Source: Actinomycetota bacterium
GTDB taxonomy: Bacteria > Actinomycetota > Acidimicrobiia > IMCC26256 > BP-133
DNA: 15,653 nt
Direction: 5' to 3'
Assembly (NCBI GenBank): GCA_030838815.1
Contig: JAUZEX010000177.1
Coordinates: 1-15,653 of the forward strand
The notes below the pieces were generated by a model. It was not told where the DNA came from. It saw only the letters and a list, made by a program, of their open reading frames with translations, and searched no databases. Shown piece after piece: positions 1 to 6,377 of the stretch (positions within the stretch are counted from its first letter, which is position 1; every line of letters starts with the position of its first letter). The position numbers and the translations under genes are program-made.

Positions 1-85
1 GCGATTGGCGCGCGGGGCGTGGCGACGGGTGTCACCGGGGCCAAGCGTAGCGGGTTCTCCACATCCAGCACAGGAGCAGATCTTT

Positions 86-119
86 CCGGGGGACACCCCC
101 GAGCCCCCGGGGTGCCCCG
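86..119 (-). terminator. GC-rich double hairpin after polA, possible terminator
   Basis: Two adjacent short inverted repeats lie 14-47 bases beyond the polA stop on the minus strand: CGGGG-CA-CCCCG (108-119) and GGGGG-TGT-CCCCC (88-100). There is no T-run after them, so intrinsic termination is only plausible; actinobacterial terminators often lack the T-run. Nothing else was recognised in bases 1-132. Confidence 0.3.
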
Positions 120-132
120 CTCCCCCACAGAG

Positions 133-2811
133 TCACTCTTTGGCGTCAGCCCAGGTCGCGCCGGTGGAGATCTCCACCTTGAGGGGGACGTCGAGGGGCC
201 AGACCGACTCCATCACCCGGCGCACCACCTCGACAGCGGCGTCGTGCTCGTCGAGGGGCACCTCCAGGACCACCTCGTCGTGGACGGTGAGCACCATCCG
301 GGACCGCATGGCCCGCTGTTCCAGTTCGGCGTCGAGGTTGACCATGGCCAGCTTGAAGATGTCGGCCGCGCCGCCCTGGACGGGGGCGTTCTGGGCCATC
401 CGCTCCCCCATCTGGCGGATCCGGAAGTTGTCGGAGGCCAGCTCGGGGAGGAGCCGGCGACGGCCCATCAGGGTGGTGGTGTAGCCCCGGGACCGGGCGT
501 CCTTCACCGTTGACTCCATGAACGACCGGACGTTGGGGAACGAGGCGAAGTAGGCGTCGAGGATCTCCTTGGCCTGGTCGGTGGCGATGTCCATCCGCTG
601 GGCCAGCCCGTAGGCCTCCATCCCGTAGGCGAGGCCGAAGTTCACCACCTTGGCGAAGCGGCGCTGGAAGGGGGCGACCTCGGCCTCCGGCACCCCGAAG
701 ACCCGGGAGGCGGTGGTGGCGTGGACGTCGGCGTCGCGCCGGAAGGCCTCGATCAGCCCGGGGTCCTTGGCCAGGTGGGCGAGGAGCCGCAGCTCGATCT
801 GGGAGTAGTCGGCCACCAGCAGCTCGCACCCCTCGTCGGGGATGAACGCCCGCCGGAACTCCCGGCCCCCCGGAGTTCGCAGCGGGATGTTCTGGAGGTT
901 CGGCGCCTCGGCCGAGATCCGCCCGGTAGAGGCCACCGTCTGATTGAGGACGGAGTGGATCCGGCCATCCGCCCCCACGAGCGGCGGGAGGGCGTCGGCG
1001 TAGGTGTTGCGGAGCTTCTCGACCTCCCGGTAGCGGAGCAGCTCCTCCACGATCGGGTGGTCGGCCGCCATCTTCTGCAGGGAGTCGGCGTCGGTCGACG
1101 GCCCGGTCTTGGTCTTCTTGACGGGCGTGAGCCCCAGCTTCTCGAACAGGATCTTGCGCAGCTGCGGAGTGGAGTTCACGTTGAAGTGCTCCCCCGCCGC
1201 GGCGTGGATCCGGGCCTCGAGCTCGCCGCACTCCTTGGTCAACTCCACCGACAGCTCCCGGAGGAACTCGAGGTCGACCCGGACGCCGGCCTCCTCCATC
1301 CGGGCCAGCACCCGCACCAGCGGCCGTTCGACCGTCTGGTAGAGCTCGGTGAGCTCCCGGGCGGCCATCCCGTCTTCCAGGGCCACAGCCAGCCGATGCA
1401 CGGCCGCCGCCCGCCGCCCGGTCTCCTCAACGCCGGAGCTGCCGTCGAGGTCGAGCGTCCCTTCGGCGGCGGCGGTGCCGGCCGCCACGTCGAGCTGCAG
1501 GTAGCGGCGGGCCAGATCGGGCAGCTCGTAGGTGCTCTCCGCCGGGTCGAGCAGGTAGGCGGCGACCGCCGTGTCGAGGTCGAGCGTGCGGACGTCGATG
1601 CTCTCTCCGCCCGGGAGGCGGCGCAGCCCGTGCATCAGCTCCTTGGCCCGGTGGGCCACCAGCGGCGGTCCGCCCGCGCCGAGGAGCGCGGCCAGCGCCT
1701 CCACTACGGCCGGCGCTTCGAGGACGTGGGCCGGTAGGTAGGTGGCGCTGCCGTCGTCGGTCGCCAGCGCCAGACCCAGCAGGTCGCTGCGGCCCAGCGT
1801 GGCCGCGAAGCGCGGCTCGATCACATAGCGCTTTCCCGCAAAGCCCACCTCGCCCAGGAAGCGGACGGCCTCCTGCGGCTCGCCGAGGTTTATGACCACG
1901 CATTCCATGACGTCGGTTTCCGGCGGCGGCGCCGCCTCCCCCATCGCCATCGGGAGCCGGGCGAACAGCGACCGGAACTCCAGCTGGTTGAACAGCGTGC
2001 GGACCGCCTCCGGATCCCACGGCCCCTGCCGGAGGTCGCCCGGCTCGAACTCCAGCTCCAGGTCGCGCCGGAGGTAGGTCATCGTCCGGTTGAGGAGGAC
2101 CCGTTCCTTGTGCTCCCCCAGGTTCTGCCGCTGCTTGGGCGGCAGCTCGTCGAGGTGCTCGAAGACGGCGTCGAGGTCGCCGTACTTCACGATCAGGGTG
2201 GCCGCCGTCTTCTCGCCGATGCCGGGCACGCCGGGCAGGTTGTCGCTGTTGTCGCCCCGGAGGGCGGCGTACTGCGGATACTGCCGGGCCGTCACACCCA
2301 GGTAGCGGTCGGCGATCCCCGCCTCGTCGTAGAGGACGTAGTCCGATACCCCGCGCCGGTTGTAGAGGACCTTGATGTGCGGATCCTCGATGAGCTGGAA
2401 GGCATCCCGGTCGCCGGTGACCACGATCACGTCGAGCCCCTCGGCCGCCGACCGCGTGGCCAGCGTGGCGATCACGTCGTCGGCCTCGACGCCCTCGACG
2501 CAGAGCTGGGGCACCTGCATGGTCTCCAGCACTTCGCGGATGAGCGGCATCTGGGCCGCGAACAGCTGCGGGGTCTCCTTCCGCCCCGCCTTGTACTCCG
2601 GGTCGAGGTCGTACCGGAACGTCCGGGCCGGCGCGTCGAACGCCACGGCCAGATACTCCGGCTTCTCGTCCGCCAGCAGCTTCACCAGCATCGACGTGAA
2701 CCCGAACACGGCATTCGTGACCGTCCCGGCCTTGGTGGCCAGGTCGGTCGGCAGGGCATAGAAGGCCCGATACGCCAGCGAATGCCCGTCAAGCAGCACG
2801 ATCGTCGCCAT
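133..2811 (-). CDS. polA: DNA polymerase I (5' nuclease plus polymerase; proofreading domain degenerate)
   Basis: The product is about 892 aa and fills gaps and removes primers in replication and repair. The N-terminal 5' nuclease domain (about residues 1-295) shows LLDGHSLAYRAF, the EADD motif, TGDRDAFQLI and the GDNSDNLPGVPGIGEKTA helix-hairpin-helix region. The middle (about 305-485) has the position and length of the 3'-5' exonuclease domain, but its acidic residues are missing: the DTE of motif I reads VIEP and the later Asp motifs are not seen. Proofreading is therefore probably absent, as in mycobacterial and Thermus enzymes. The polymerase domain has motif A DYSQIELR (Asp668), motif B K-VVNFGLAYG (Lys721) and motif C VHDE (Asp845). 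I chose the ATG at 2811 over the one at 2820 because TACGAT sits 7 bases before it, suggesting a leaderless mRNA. It lies 81 bases downstream of bcp. Confidence 0.97.
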   Translation of the reverse strand: MATIVLLDGHSLAYRAFYALPTDLATKAGTVTNAVFGFTSMLVKLLADEKPEYLAVAFDAPARTFRYDLDPEYKAGRKETPQLFAAQMPLIREVLETMQVPQLCVEGVEADDVIATLATRSAAEGLDVIVVTGDRDAFQLIEDPHIKVLYNRRGVSDYVLYDEAGIADRYLGVTARQYPQYAALRGDNSDNLPGVPGIGEKTAATLIVKYGDLDAVFEHLDELPPKQRQNLGEHKERVLLNRTMTYLRRDLELEFEPGDLRQGPWDPEAVRTLFNQLEFRSLFARLPMAMGEAAPPPETDVMECVVINLGEPQEAVRFLGEVGFAGKRYVIEPRFAATLGRSDLLGLALATDDGSATYLPAHVLEAPAVVEALAALLGAGGPPLVAHRAKELMHGLRRLPGGESIDVRTLDLDTAVAAYLLDPAESTYELPDLARRYLQLDVAAGTAAAEGTLDLDGSSGVEETGRRAAAVHRLAVALEDGMAARELTELYQTVERPLVRVLARMEEAGVRVDLEFLRELSVELTKECGELEARIHAAAGEHFNVNSTPQLRKILFEKLGLTPVKKTKTGPSTDADSLQKMAADHPIVEELLRYREVEKLRNTYADALPPLVGADGRIHSVLNQTVASTGRISAEAPNLQNIPLRTPGGREFRRAFIPDEGCELLVADYSQIELRLLAHLAKDPGLIEAFRRDADVHATTASRVFGVPEAEVAPFQRRFAKVVNFGLAYGMEAYGLAQRMDIATDQAKEILDAYFASFPNVRSFMESTVKDARSRGYTTTLMGRRRLLPELASDNFRIRQMGERMAQNAPVQGGAADIFKLAMVNLDAELEQRAMRSRMVLTVHDEVVLEVPLDEHDAAVEVVRRVMESVWPLDVPLKVEISTGATWADAKE

Positions 2812-2818
2812 TCCCGGC

Positions 2819-2824
2819 ATCGTA
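2819..2824 (-). promoter_or_regulatory. -10 element, leaderless start of polA
   Basis: TACGAT on the minus strand fits the actinobacterial TANNNT -10 consensus and ends 7 bases before the polA ATG at 2811, so transcription would begin at or next to the start codon. No convincing -35 is visible, which is common in these genomes. The hexamer overlaps the alternative ATG at 2820, arguing against that start. Confidence 0.4.
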
Positions 2825-2901
2825 CGGGCTGGGCTCCGGCAGCTGTGCAGGTTCGTCCGCCGTCGTGCAGCGCTACGCCGCCTGAGCCGCCCTCGTCCCG
2901 C

Positions 2902-3345
2902 TCAACCGCCGAGCAGGGCCAGTGCCTGGTCGGCGTGCTTTGCCATGTCGACCTCGGAGCGGATCTCGGCCACGAGCCGGCCGTCGGCGGCGATCACGAA
3001 CGTCGCCCGCCGGTTGAACAACGGACCCGGCCGCTTCACGCCGTACTGGCGGGCCACCGCCCGGTCGGGGTCGGACAGCAGCGGGAACTCGAAGCCGTTC
3101 TTCTCCGCGAACTGCCGCTGGCGCTGGACCGGATCGGCGCTGATCCCGAGGCGGCTGGCCCCGACGGCGGCGAACTCCGCCTCCAGGTCGCGGAAGTGGC
3201 AGCTCTCCTTCGTGCACCCGGGGGTCATGGCCCGGGGGTAGAAGAACAGCACCACCGGCCCTCGGCTCAGCTCCTCCGACAGGCGGACGGGCTGGCCGTC
3301 CTGGGCCGGCAACTCGAAGTCGGGAACGGGATCACCGGGGCGCAT
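2902..3345 (-). CDS. bcp: Thioredoxin-dependent peroxiredoxin, BCP/PrxQ type
   Basis: This 147-aa protein of the AhpC/TSA thioredoxin fold should reduce hydrogen peroxide and organic hydroperoxides using thioredoxin. The sequence shows the N-terminal GDPVPDFELPAQDG motif, the strand VVLFFYPRAMTPGCTKESC, and the CxxxxC arrangement typical of PrxQ: peroxidatic Cys44 in PGCT and resolving Cys49. The catalytic Pro and Thr are in TPGCT. The region around residues 109-120 (LFNRRATFVIAADG) is the conserved C-terminal strand. Length is normal for the family. It is divergent from dtxR across a spacer holding a DtxR-like operator, so metal- or oxidative-stress-linked control is plausible but inferred. 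TAGCCT lies 6 bases before the ATG, and GAGG also lies there, too close to be an ideal ribosome site. Confidence 0.95.
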   Translation of the reverse strand: MRPGDPVPDFELPAQDGQPVRLSEELSRGPVVLFFYPRAMTPGCTKESCHFRDLEAEFAAVGASRLGISADPVQRQRQFAEKNGFEFPLLSDPDRAVARQYGVKRPGPLFNRRATFVIAADGRLVAEIRSEVDMAKHADQALALLGG

Positions 3346-3351
3346 AGCCTC

Positions 3352-3357
3352 AGGCTA
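3352..3357 (-). promoter_or_regulatory. -10 element, possible leaderless start of bcp
   Basis: TAGCCT on the minus strand is followed by 6 bases and then the bcp ATG. It matches TANNNT loosely and lies inside the small perfect palindrome AGCCT-G-AGGCT. If it is used, bcp does not depend on the stronger distal promoter at 3487-3516. Confidence 0.3.
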
Positions 3358-3398
3358 GGAAACCGACCCTGAGAAAGCCCCGATGCTGTCCCGGGTTC

Positions 3399-3456
3399 AA
3401 CCGAAACCCTCCCCGGCTCGGGCGGGGGGCGCCCCGACCGGGGAGGGCTCTCGGTT
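3399..3456. repeat. Strong GC-rich stem-loop in the bcp-dtxR spacer
   Basis: The outer arms AACCGA (3399-3404) and TCGGTT (3451-3456) are perfectly complementary. Inside them, CCCTCCCCGG (3407-3416) pairs perfectly with CCGGGGAGGG (3438-3447), and TCGGG (3418-3422) pairs with CCCGA (3433-3437). Total pairing is 21 bp in three segments with small internal loops. Terminators are not expected between divergent genes, so the location suggests attenuation or the end of a short RNA. No clean T-run follows on either strand. Confidence 0.6.
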
Positions 3457-3480
3457 GGTCAGGTGTTCAGGAGCACCTTC
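3399..3480 (-). ncRNA. Candidate metal-regulated small RNA or attenuated leader upstream of bcp
   Basis: The minus-strand promoter at 3487-3516 would start RNA near 3480. About 25 bases later the RNA meets a strong stem-loop (3399-3456), leaving a transcript of roughly 80 bases. Two outcomes fit: termination at the hairpin gives a small RNA, or read-through makes this a 5' leader for bcp, whose ATG lies about 55 bases further on. The DtxR-like palindrome overlaps the promoter. No known RNA family was recognised. The promoter and hairpin are seen in the sequence; the transcript itself is inferred. Confidence 0.28.
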
Positions 3481-3486
3481 GACATG

Positions 3487-3516
3487 ATCTTAGGCAGGCC
3501 TAAGAAAAACTGTCAA
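3487..3516 (-). promoter_or_regulatory. Sigma-70-type promoter reading toward bcp
   Basis: On the minus strand TTGACA (3511-3516, a perfect -35) is separated by 18 bases from TAAGAT (3487-3492, one base from TATAAT). The predicted transcription start is near 3480. It is by far the best promoter in the window. The palindrome at 3489-3504 covers most of the spacer and part of the -10, an ideal position for repression. Confidence 0.55.
3489..3504. promoter_or_regulatory. DtxR/MntR-like operator palindrome
   Basis: CTTAGGC-AG-GCCTAAG is a perfect 7-bp inverted repeat with a 2-base centre, carrying the TTAGG and CCTAA half-sites familiar from DtxR/IdeR boxes. The half-sites are closer together than in the 19-bp IdeR consensus, giving a total length nearer that of MntR boxes. 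It sits next to a dtxR-family gene and over the minus-strand promoter, so autoregulation and control of the divergent transcript are likely. Confidence 0.6.
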
Positions 3517-3537
3517 GCGGTCAGGGGCGGGCACCGG

Positions 3538-3543
3538 TAGGAT
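3538..3543 (+). promoter_or_regulatory. -10 element, leaderless start of dtxR-family gene
   Basis: TAGGAT lies exactly 6 bases before the ATG at 3550 and matches TANNNT. A purine-rich AGGA within it could alternatively act as a ribosome site about 7 bases from the ATG, so leaderless initiation is not proven. No clear -35 is seen near 3515-3520. Confidence 0.4.
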
Positions 3544-3549
3544 GGAGTC

Positions 3550-4221
3550 ATGGCCGATGCGATGCACCCCCCGGTCGATGAGTACCTCGAAGCCATCCTC
3601 GAGCTCGAGGAAGAGGGTGCCCGCGTCATCCAGGCCCGTCTGGCCGACCGGCTGGGGGTTTCGGCCCCGTCGGTGTCGGAGATGGTCCGCCGGCTCCGGG
3701 CCGAGGGCTACCTCGAGGTCAACGGCGACCGCACCCTCACGCTGACCCACAAGGGCCGCGACTGGGCGACGACGATCGTCCGGCGGCACCGGCTGGCCGA
3801 ACGGCTACTGACGGACCTGCTCGGGCTGCCGTGGCACCGGGCCCACATCGAGGCCTGCCGCTGGGAGCACGTGATCTCAGCCGAGGTCGAGGAGCTCATC
3901 CGGGCCAAGCTCGACAATCCGCTCACCTGCCCTCACGGCAACCCGATCCCCGGCGCCGGCGCCCCGGAGATGGACCTGGTGCTGCTGTCAGAGACGCACG
4001 CCGGCGACGCCATCCGGCTCGAACGCGTGAGCGAGGAGCTCGAGATCGACCACGACGCCCTCGTCTACCTCGACGACCACGGCTTCGTGCCCGGCGTCGA
4101 GGGCCTGGTGTCCACCGTCGCCCCCGACCAGACCCGCCTGGTCACGATCGCCGGCGCGACCACCATCGCCGTCGGCACCTCCATCGCCAACAGCCTCTAC
4201 GTGAGCCTCCAACCCGCCTGA
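3550..4221 (+). CDS. DtxR/IdeR/MntR-family metal-dependent transcriptional repressor
   Basis: This 223-aa cytoplasmic regulator is expected to bind DNA when loaded with Fe2+ or Mn2+. An N-terminal winged helix (about 1-70, with RLADRLGVSAPSVSEMVRRL) is followed by the metal-binding dimerisation domain (about 75-140, RRHRLAERLL and ACRWEHVIS) and a C-terminal SH3/FeoA-like domain (about 145-223). Numbered one higher than DtxR, the metal ligands are His80, Glu84, His99, Cys103, Glu106 and His107, all conserved. The DtxR Met10 position is Glu11 here, while the MntR Asp8 column also aligns there. CPHGNPIPG follows, as in IdeR (FGNPIPG) and actinobacterial MntR. Metal specificity therefore cannot be named, so I give no gene symbol. 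It is divergent from bcp with a DtxR-like palindrome about 46 bases upstream. Confidence 0.93.
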   Translation: MADAMHPPVDEYLEAILELEEEGARVIQARLADRLGVSAPSVSEMVRRLRAEGYLEVNGDRTLTLTHKGRDWATTIVRRHRLAERLLTDLLGLPWHRAHIEACRWEHVISAEVEELIRAKLDNPLTCPHGNPIPGAGAPEMDLVLLSETHAGDAIRLERVSEELEIDHDALVYLDDHGFVPGVEGLVSTVAPDQTRLVTIAGATTIAVGTSIANSLYVSLQPA

Positions 4222-4224
4222 GCA

Positions 4225-4271
4225 AACCGGCGTTCGATTTCCGCAGAATCCCGGGAAAACGAACGCCGGTT
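4225..4271. repeat. REP-like palindrome, copy 1
   Basis: AACCGGCGTTCG (4225-4236) pairs perfectly with CGAACGCCGGTT (4260-4271). After a single A/A mismatch the arms continue with TTTCC (4238-4242) and GGAAA (4254-4258). It begins 4 bases after the dtxR stop, so it may also end dtxR transcription. A second, diverged copy follows in the same orientation. Confidence 0.7.
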
Positions 4272-4296
4272 GCGCTCCGGTTCCGAGGCCCCGCCA

Positions 4297-4343
4297 TACG
4301 GCGTTCGATTTCCGCTGCCTTTCGGGAAAATGCACGCCGGTTG
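4297..4343. repeat. REP-like palindrome, copy 2 (diverged)
   Basis: This repeats the layout of copy 1 about 72 bases further on: CGGCGTTCGATTTCCGC, a short centre, CGGGAAAA and ACGCCGGTTG. The outer arms have lost some pairing (GAACG has become TGCACG). The 25 bases between the copies show nothing recognisable, and the rest up to 4409 is leader for the next gene. Confidence 0.65.
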
Positions 4344-4358
4344 GATGTCTCGCGGTCG

Positions 4359-4364
4359 TAGGAT
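4359..4364 (+). promoter_or_regulatory. Possible -10 for phosphotransferase gene
   Basis: TAGGAT is the same hexamer found before dtxR. It would give a 5' leader of about 38 bases before the ATG at 4410. No good -35 or ribosome binding site was seen, so support is weak. Confidence 0.22.
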
Positions 4365-4409
4365 CTCGCCGGCCGGTTTTCCCGCCAGGGCGGCAGCCGG
4401 TCGCAGACG

Positions 4410-5735
4410 ATGCTCCCGGCATACCTCGCCTCCTCCCCCGTCCGGCGCCCGGCACAGGTCCCGGCCGATCGGGACCTGCCCGACGCCGTTGACCTGCTGG
4501 CCGGCGCCGGAGCCCGGTCCGTCGCCCGGTTCCTCCAGGAACGTGGGCTCGATCCCCGCCGCGTCGAACCGGCCCAGGTGCACTACCGGCCCGGGCGGTC
4601 GCTGGCGATCTGCTTCCGCACGGCCGGTGTCGACCGGTCGTCGGGTCGGCAGGCCTGCCTGACGGTCCTCGAGCGCCGCGCCGGCGAGCCTGCCGCCGTG
4701 TGGGCCTTCCCCGACGACCCGGCCCTCCCGGGCCTGGCCGCCGCGACGCACGGGGGCCTCGTCCGCCGCCGCCTGCGCCCCCGCCCGGCCGAGGTGGCCG
4801 TGGAGCCGCTGCGCTACCGGCCCCGGCGTCGCGCCGTCCTGCGCTACAGGCTGCCGGGCGGGAGGACCCTGTTCGGGAAGGTCGTCCCGCCGAAGCGGGC
4901 CGGACGCCTGCTGGCGCTGGCCCACGCCCTGGGCGGGCCCGGCGACGCCGGGCTCCGGCTGGCCCTGCCGGTGGGCCGGATCGCCCCCGGGGCGCTCGTG
5001 CTGCCATTCCTTCCTGGGGCGTCGCTGCGGGACCTGCTCATGGCCGGTGGCCCCCTTCCCACCCCCGACCGGTTGGCAGCGCTGCCCGAGGCGCTCCACC
5101 GGCGCTGCCTGCCGGCCCTGGCCGGAGGGGCGGAGACCCGTCCGGCGCCCGCCGGCGACCGGACCCCGACCCGTCCTGGGTTGGCCGGCGACCGGACCCC
5201 GACCCGCCCGGGGTTGGCCGGCGACCGGGCCCCGACCCGCCGCCGCGTCGACCCCGGCACGGCGCTGGGCGCGGCGCAGGTCGTGGCCCGGCTCGTGCCC
5301 GGCGAGGCCTGCGCCGCCGAACGGCTGGCCGAGGCCCTCATCGGGCGGGCCGAGGCGTCGGAGCCGCCCGAGGAGTGGGTCGTCCACGGCGACCTCTACG
5401 AGAGCCAGGTCCTCGTCGACGGCGAGACGCTCGGCCTCATCGACCTCGACGACCTCGGGCCGGGCGACCCCCTGCTCGACGGGGCGAACTTCAGCGCCCA
5501 TCTCCTCCTGCTGGGGACATCGGGGCCCGCCGGGAGACCGATGCTCCGCTACCGCGAGGAACTCCGGGTGGCCTACCTCCGGACCTTCGACGCCGACGCC
5601 GCGGCCCTCGCCTGGCGGGAGGCGTACTGCCTCCTCCGCCTCGTCCCCGGACCGTTCCGGGTCCTGCATCCCGAGTGGCCCCGCCGGATGGCCGGCCGCC
5701 TCGAGCTGGCCGCCGCCGCCCTCCAGGGCCTTTGA
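4410..5735 (+). CDS. APH-fold phosphotransferase of unknown substrate
   Basis: This 441-aa protein belongs to the aminoglycoside phosphotransferase/choline kinase fold, which transfers ATP phosphate to a small molecule. The C-terminal catalytic loop is VVHGDLYESQVLVD, with His326, catalytic Asp328 and Gln333 where most family members have Asn; maltokinases also carry Gln in this loop. The metal-binding IDLDD follows (Asp345), then GPGDPLLDGANF. The N-lobe (about 85-200) is basic and rich in Arg. Residues about 248-277 are a tandem AGDRTPTRPGL repeat inserted between the lobes. The ATG at 4410 is the only normal start after the in-frame stop at 4359, though no good ribosome site precedes it. 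Its neighbours are unrelated, so nothing in the context suggests a substrate, and antibiotic resistance should not be assumed. Confidence 0.8.
   Translation: MLPAYLASSPVRRPAQVPADRDLPDAVDLLAGAGARSVARFLQERGLDPRRVEPAQVHYRPGRSLAICFRTAGVDRSSGRQACLTVLERRAGEPAAVWAFPDDPALPGLAAATHGGLVRRRLRPRPAEVAVEPLRYRPRRRAVLRYRLPGGRTLFGKVVPPKRAGRLLALAHALGGPGDAGLRLALPVGRIAPGALVLPFLPGASLRDLLMAGGPLPTPDRLAALPEALHRRCLPALAGGAETRPAPAGDRTPTRPGLAGDRTPTRPGLAGDRAPTRRRVDPGTALGAAQVVARLVPGEACAAERLAEALIGRAEASEPPEEWVVHGDLYESQVLVDGETLGLIDLDDLGPGDPLLDGANFSAHLLLLGTSGPAGRPMLRYREELRVAYLRTFDADAAALAWREAYCLLRLVPGPFRVLHPEWPRRMAGRLELAAAALQGL
5151..5240 (+). repeat. In-frame 33-bp tandem repeat, about 2.7 copies
   Basis: The units start at 5151, 5184 and 5217. 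Each begins GCCGGCGACCGG and encodes AGDRTPTRPGL; the third copy is AGDRAPTR and then diverges. The first two units differ at only a few bases, implying recent duplication. Because 33 is divisible by three, copy-number change would keep the kinase frame open. The repeat lies between the two lobes, before the catalytic loop. Confidence 0.85.
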
Positions 5736-5755
5736 CCTCGGCCCCAGGGCCAAGG
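5736..5755. terminator. Possible bidirectional terminator between convergent genes
   Basis: CCTCGGCCC and GGGCCAAGG form a nine-position stem with one mismatch around a CA centre; the mismatch becomes a G-U pair in minus-strand RNA. It starts right after the phosphotransferase stop and ends 12 bases from the pdtaR stop. There is no T-run, and the loop is tight unless the inner pairs open. Confidence 0.35.
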
Positions 5756-5767
5756 CAAGGCGATCGG

Positions 5768-6355
5768 TCAGGCCGGAGGGCCCAGCTCTCCGTCGATGAT
5801 CATCTGGGCCACCTGGTGGACCTTCAGGCGGCGGTTCATCGCCTGCTGCTGGATGAACCGCCAGGCCTGGTGCTCGGTGAGGCTGTGGTTGTCCATGAGC
5901 TGGCCCTTGGCCCGGTCGATCAGCCGCCGGGCCTCGAGCCGCTCGGCGAGGTCGCCGACCTCCCGTTCGAGGGCCACGAGTTCCGAGAAGCGGCCCAGGG
6001 CGACCTCGATGGCCGGGATGAGGTCGCTCTTCTGGAACGGCTTCACGAGATAGGCCAGGGCGCCGGCGTCACGGGCCTGTTCGATGAGATCCCTCTGCGA
6101 GAATGCCGTCAGGATGAGGACGGCGGCGCGGCGTTCACCGGCGATGTGGCGGGCGGCCGTCAGCCCGTCCATACCCGGCATCTTGATGTCGAGGATGGCG
6201 AGGTCGGGATCGAGGTCCCGGACCAGGTCGACGGCCTCGTCGCCCCGGCCGGTCTCGCCGACGACGTCGTAGCCCTCTTCCTCGAGCAGCTCCTTGAGGT
6301 CGAGGCGGATGATGGCCTCGTCCTCGGCGATCACGACGCGCGTGGGTGTCTTCAC
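5768..6355 (-). CDS. pdtaR: ANTAR-domain response regulator, PdtaR-like RNA-binding antiterminator
   Basis: This 195-aa protein has a receiver domain (1-120) followed by an ANTAR domain (about 133-190). The receiver has acidic Glu11 and Asp12, phospho-acceptor Asp56 in ILDIKMPGMDG, Thr83 and Lys105 (YLVKPF). The ANTAR helices contain LIDRAKGQLMDNHSLTEHQA. ANTAR proteins bind paired hexaloop RNA hairpins and prevent premature termination. In mycobacteria the phosphate comes from the sensor kinase PdtaS, and no such kinase is in this window. The length and layout match Rv1626-type PdtaR. The start is GTG with GGAG about 9 bases before it. The gene lies 22 bases after the coiled-coil gene on the same strand, probably co-transcribed with it. 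Confidence 0.9.
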   Translation of the reverse strand: MKTPTRVVIAEDEAIIRLDLKELLEEEGYDVVGETGRGDEAVDLVRDLDPDLAILDIKMPGMDGLTAARHIAGERRAAVLILTAFSQRDLIEQARDAGALAYLVKPFQKSDLIPAIEVALGRFSELVALEREVGDLAERLEARRLIDRAKGQLMDNHSLTEHQAWRFIQQQAMNRRLKVHQVAQMIIDGELGPPA

Positions 6356-6377
6356 TTGGTGGCGCTCCGGGGGTCGG

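Noticed and set aside
2110..3372. Plus-strand open frame of 420 codons
   Set aside because: Antisense over polA and bcp, both of which have full motifs; it has no recognisable domain of its own.
3459..3485. Minus-strand mini-ORF of eight codons (MSKVLLNT) ahead of the hairpin, a possible leader peptide
   Set aside because: Its ATG lies one base after the -10, upstream of the predicted transcription start, and no ribosome site precedes it, so it is probably not on the transcript.
3490..3789. Minus-strand 99-codon frame over the start of the dtxR-family gene
   Set aside because: Antisense to conserved winged-helix codons, with no domain or ribosome site.
5151..5240. CRISPR-like repeats
   Set aside because: The 33-bp units are directly tandem with no spacers and are in frame within a gene.
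4197..5753. Minus-strand open frame of 518 codons crossing the palindromes
   Set aside because: Antisense to the phosphotransferase with Gly/Arg/Pro-rich content; its periodic GNRTP-like segments are translations of the REP-like repeats.
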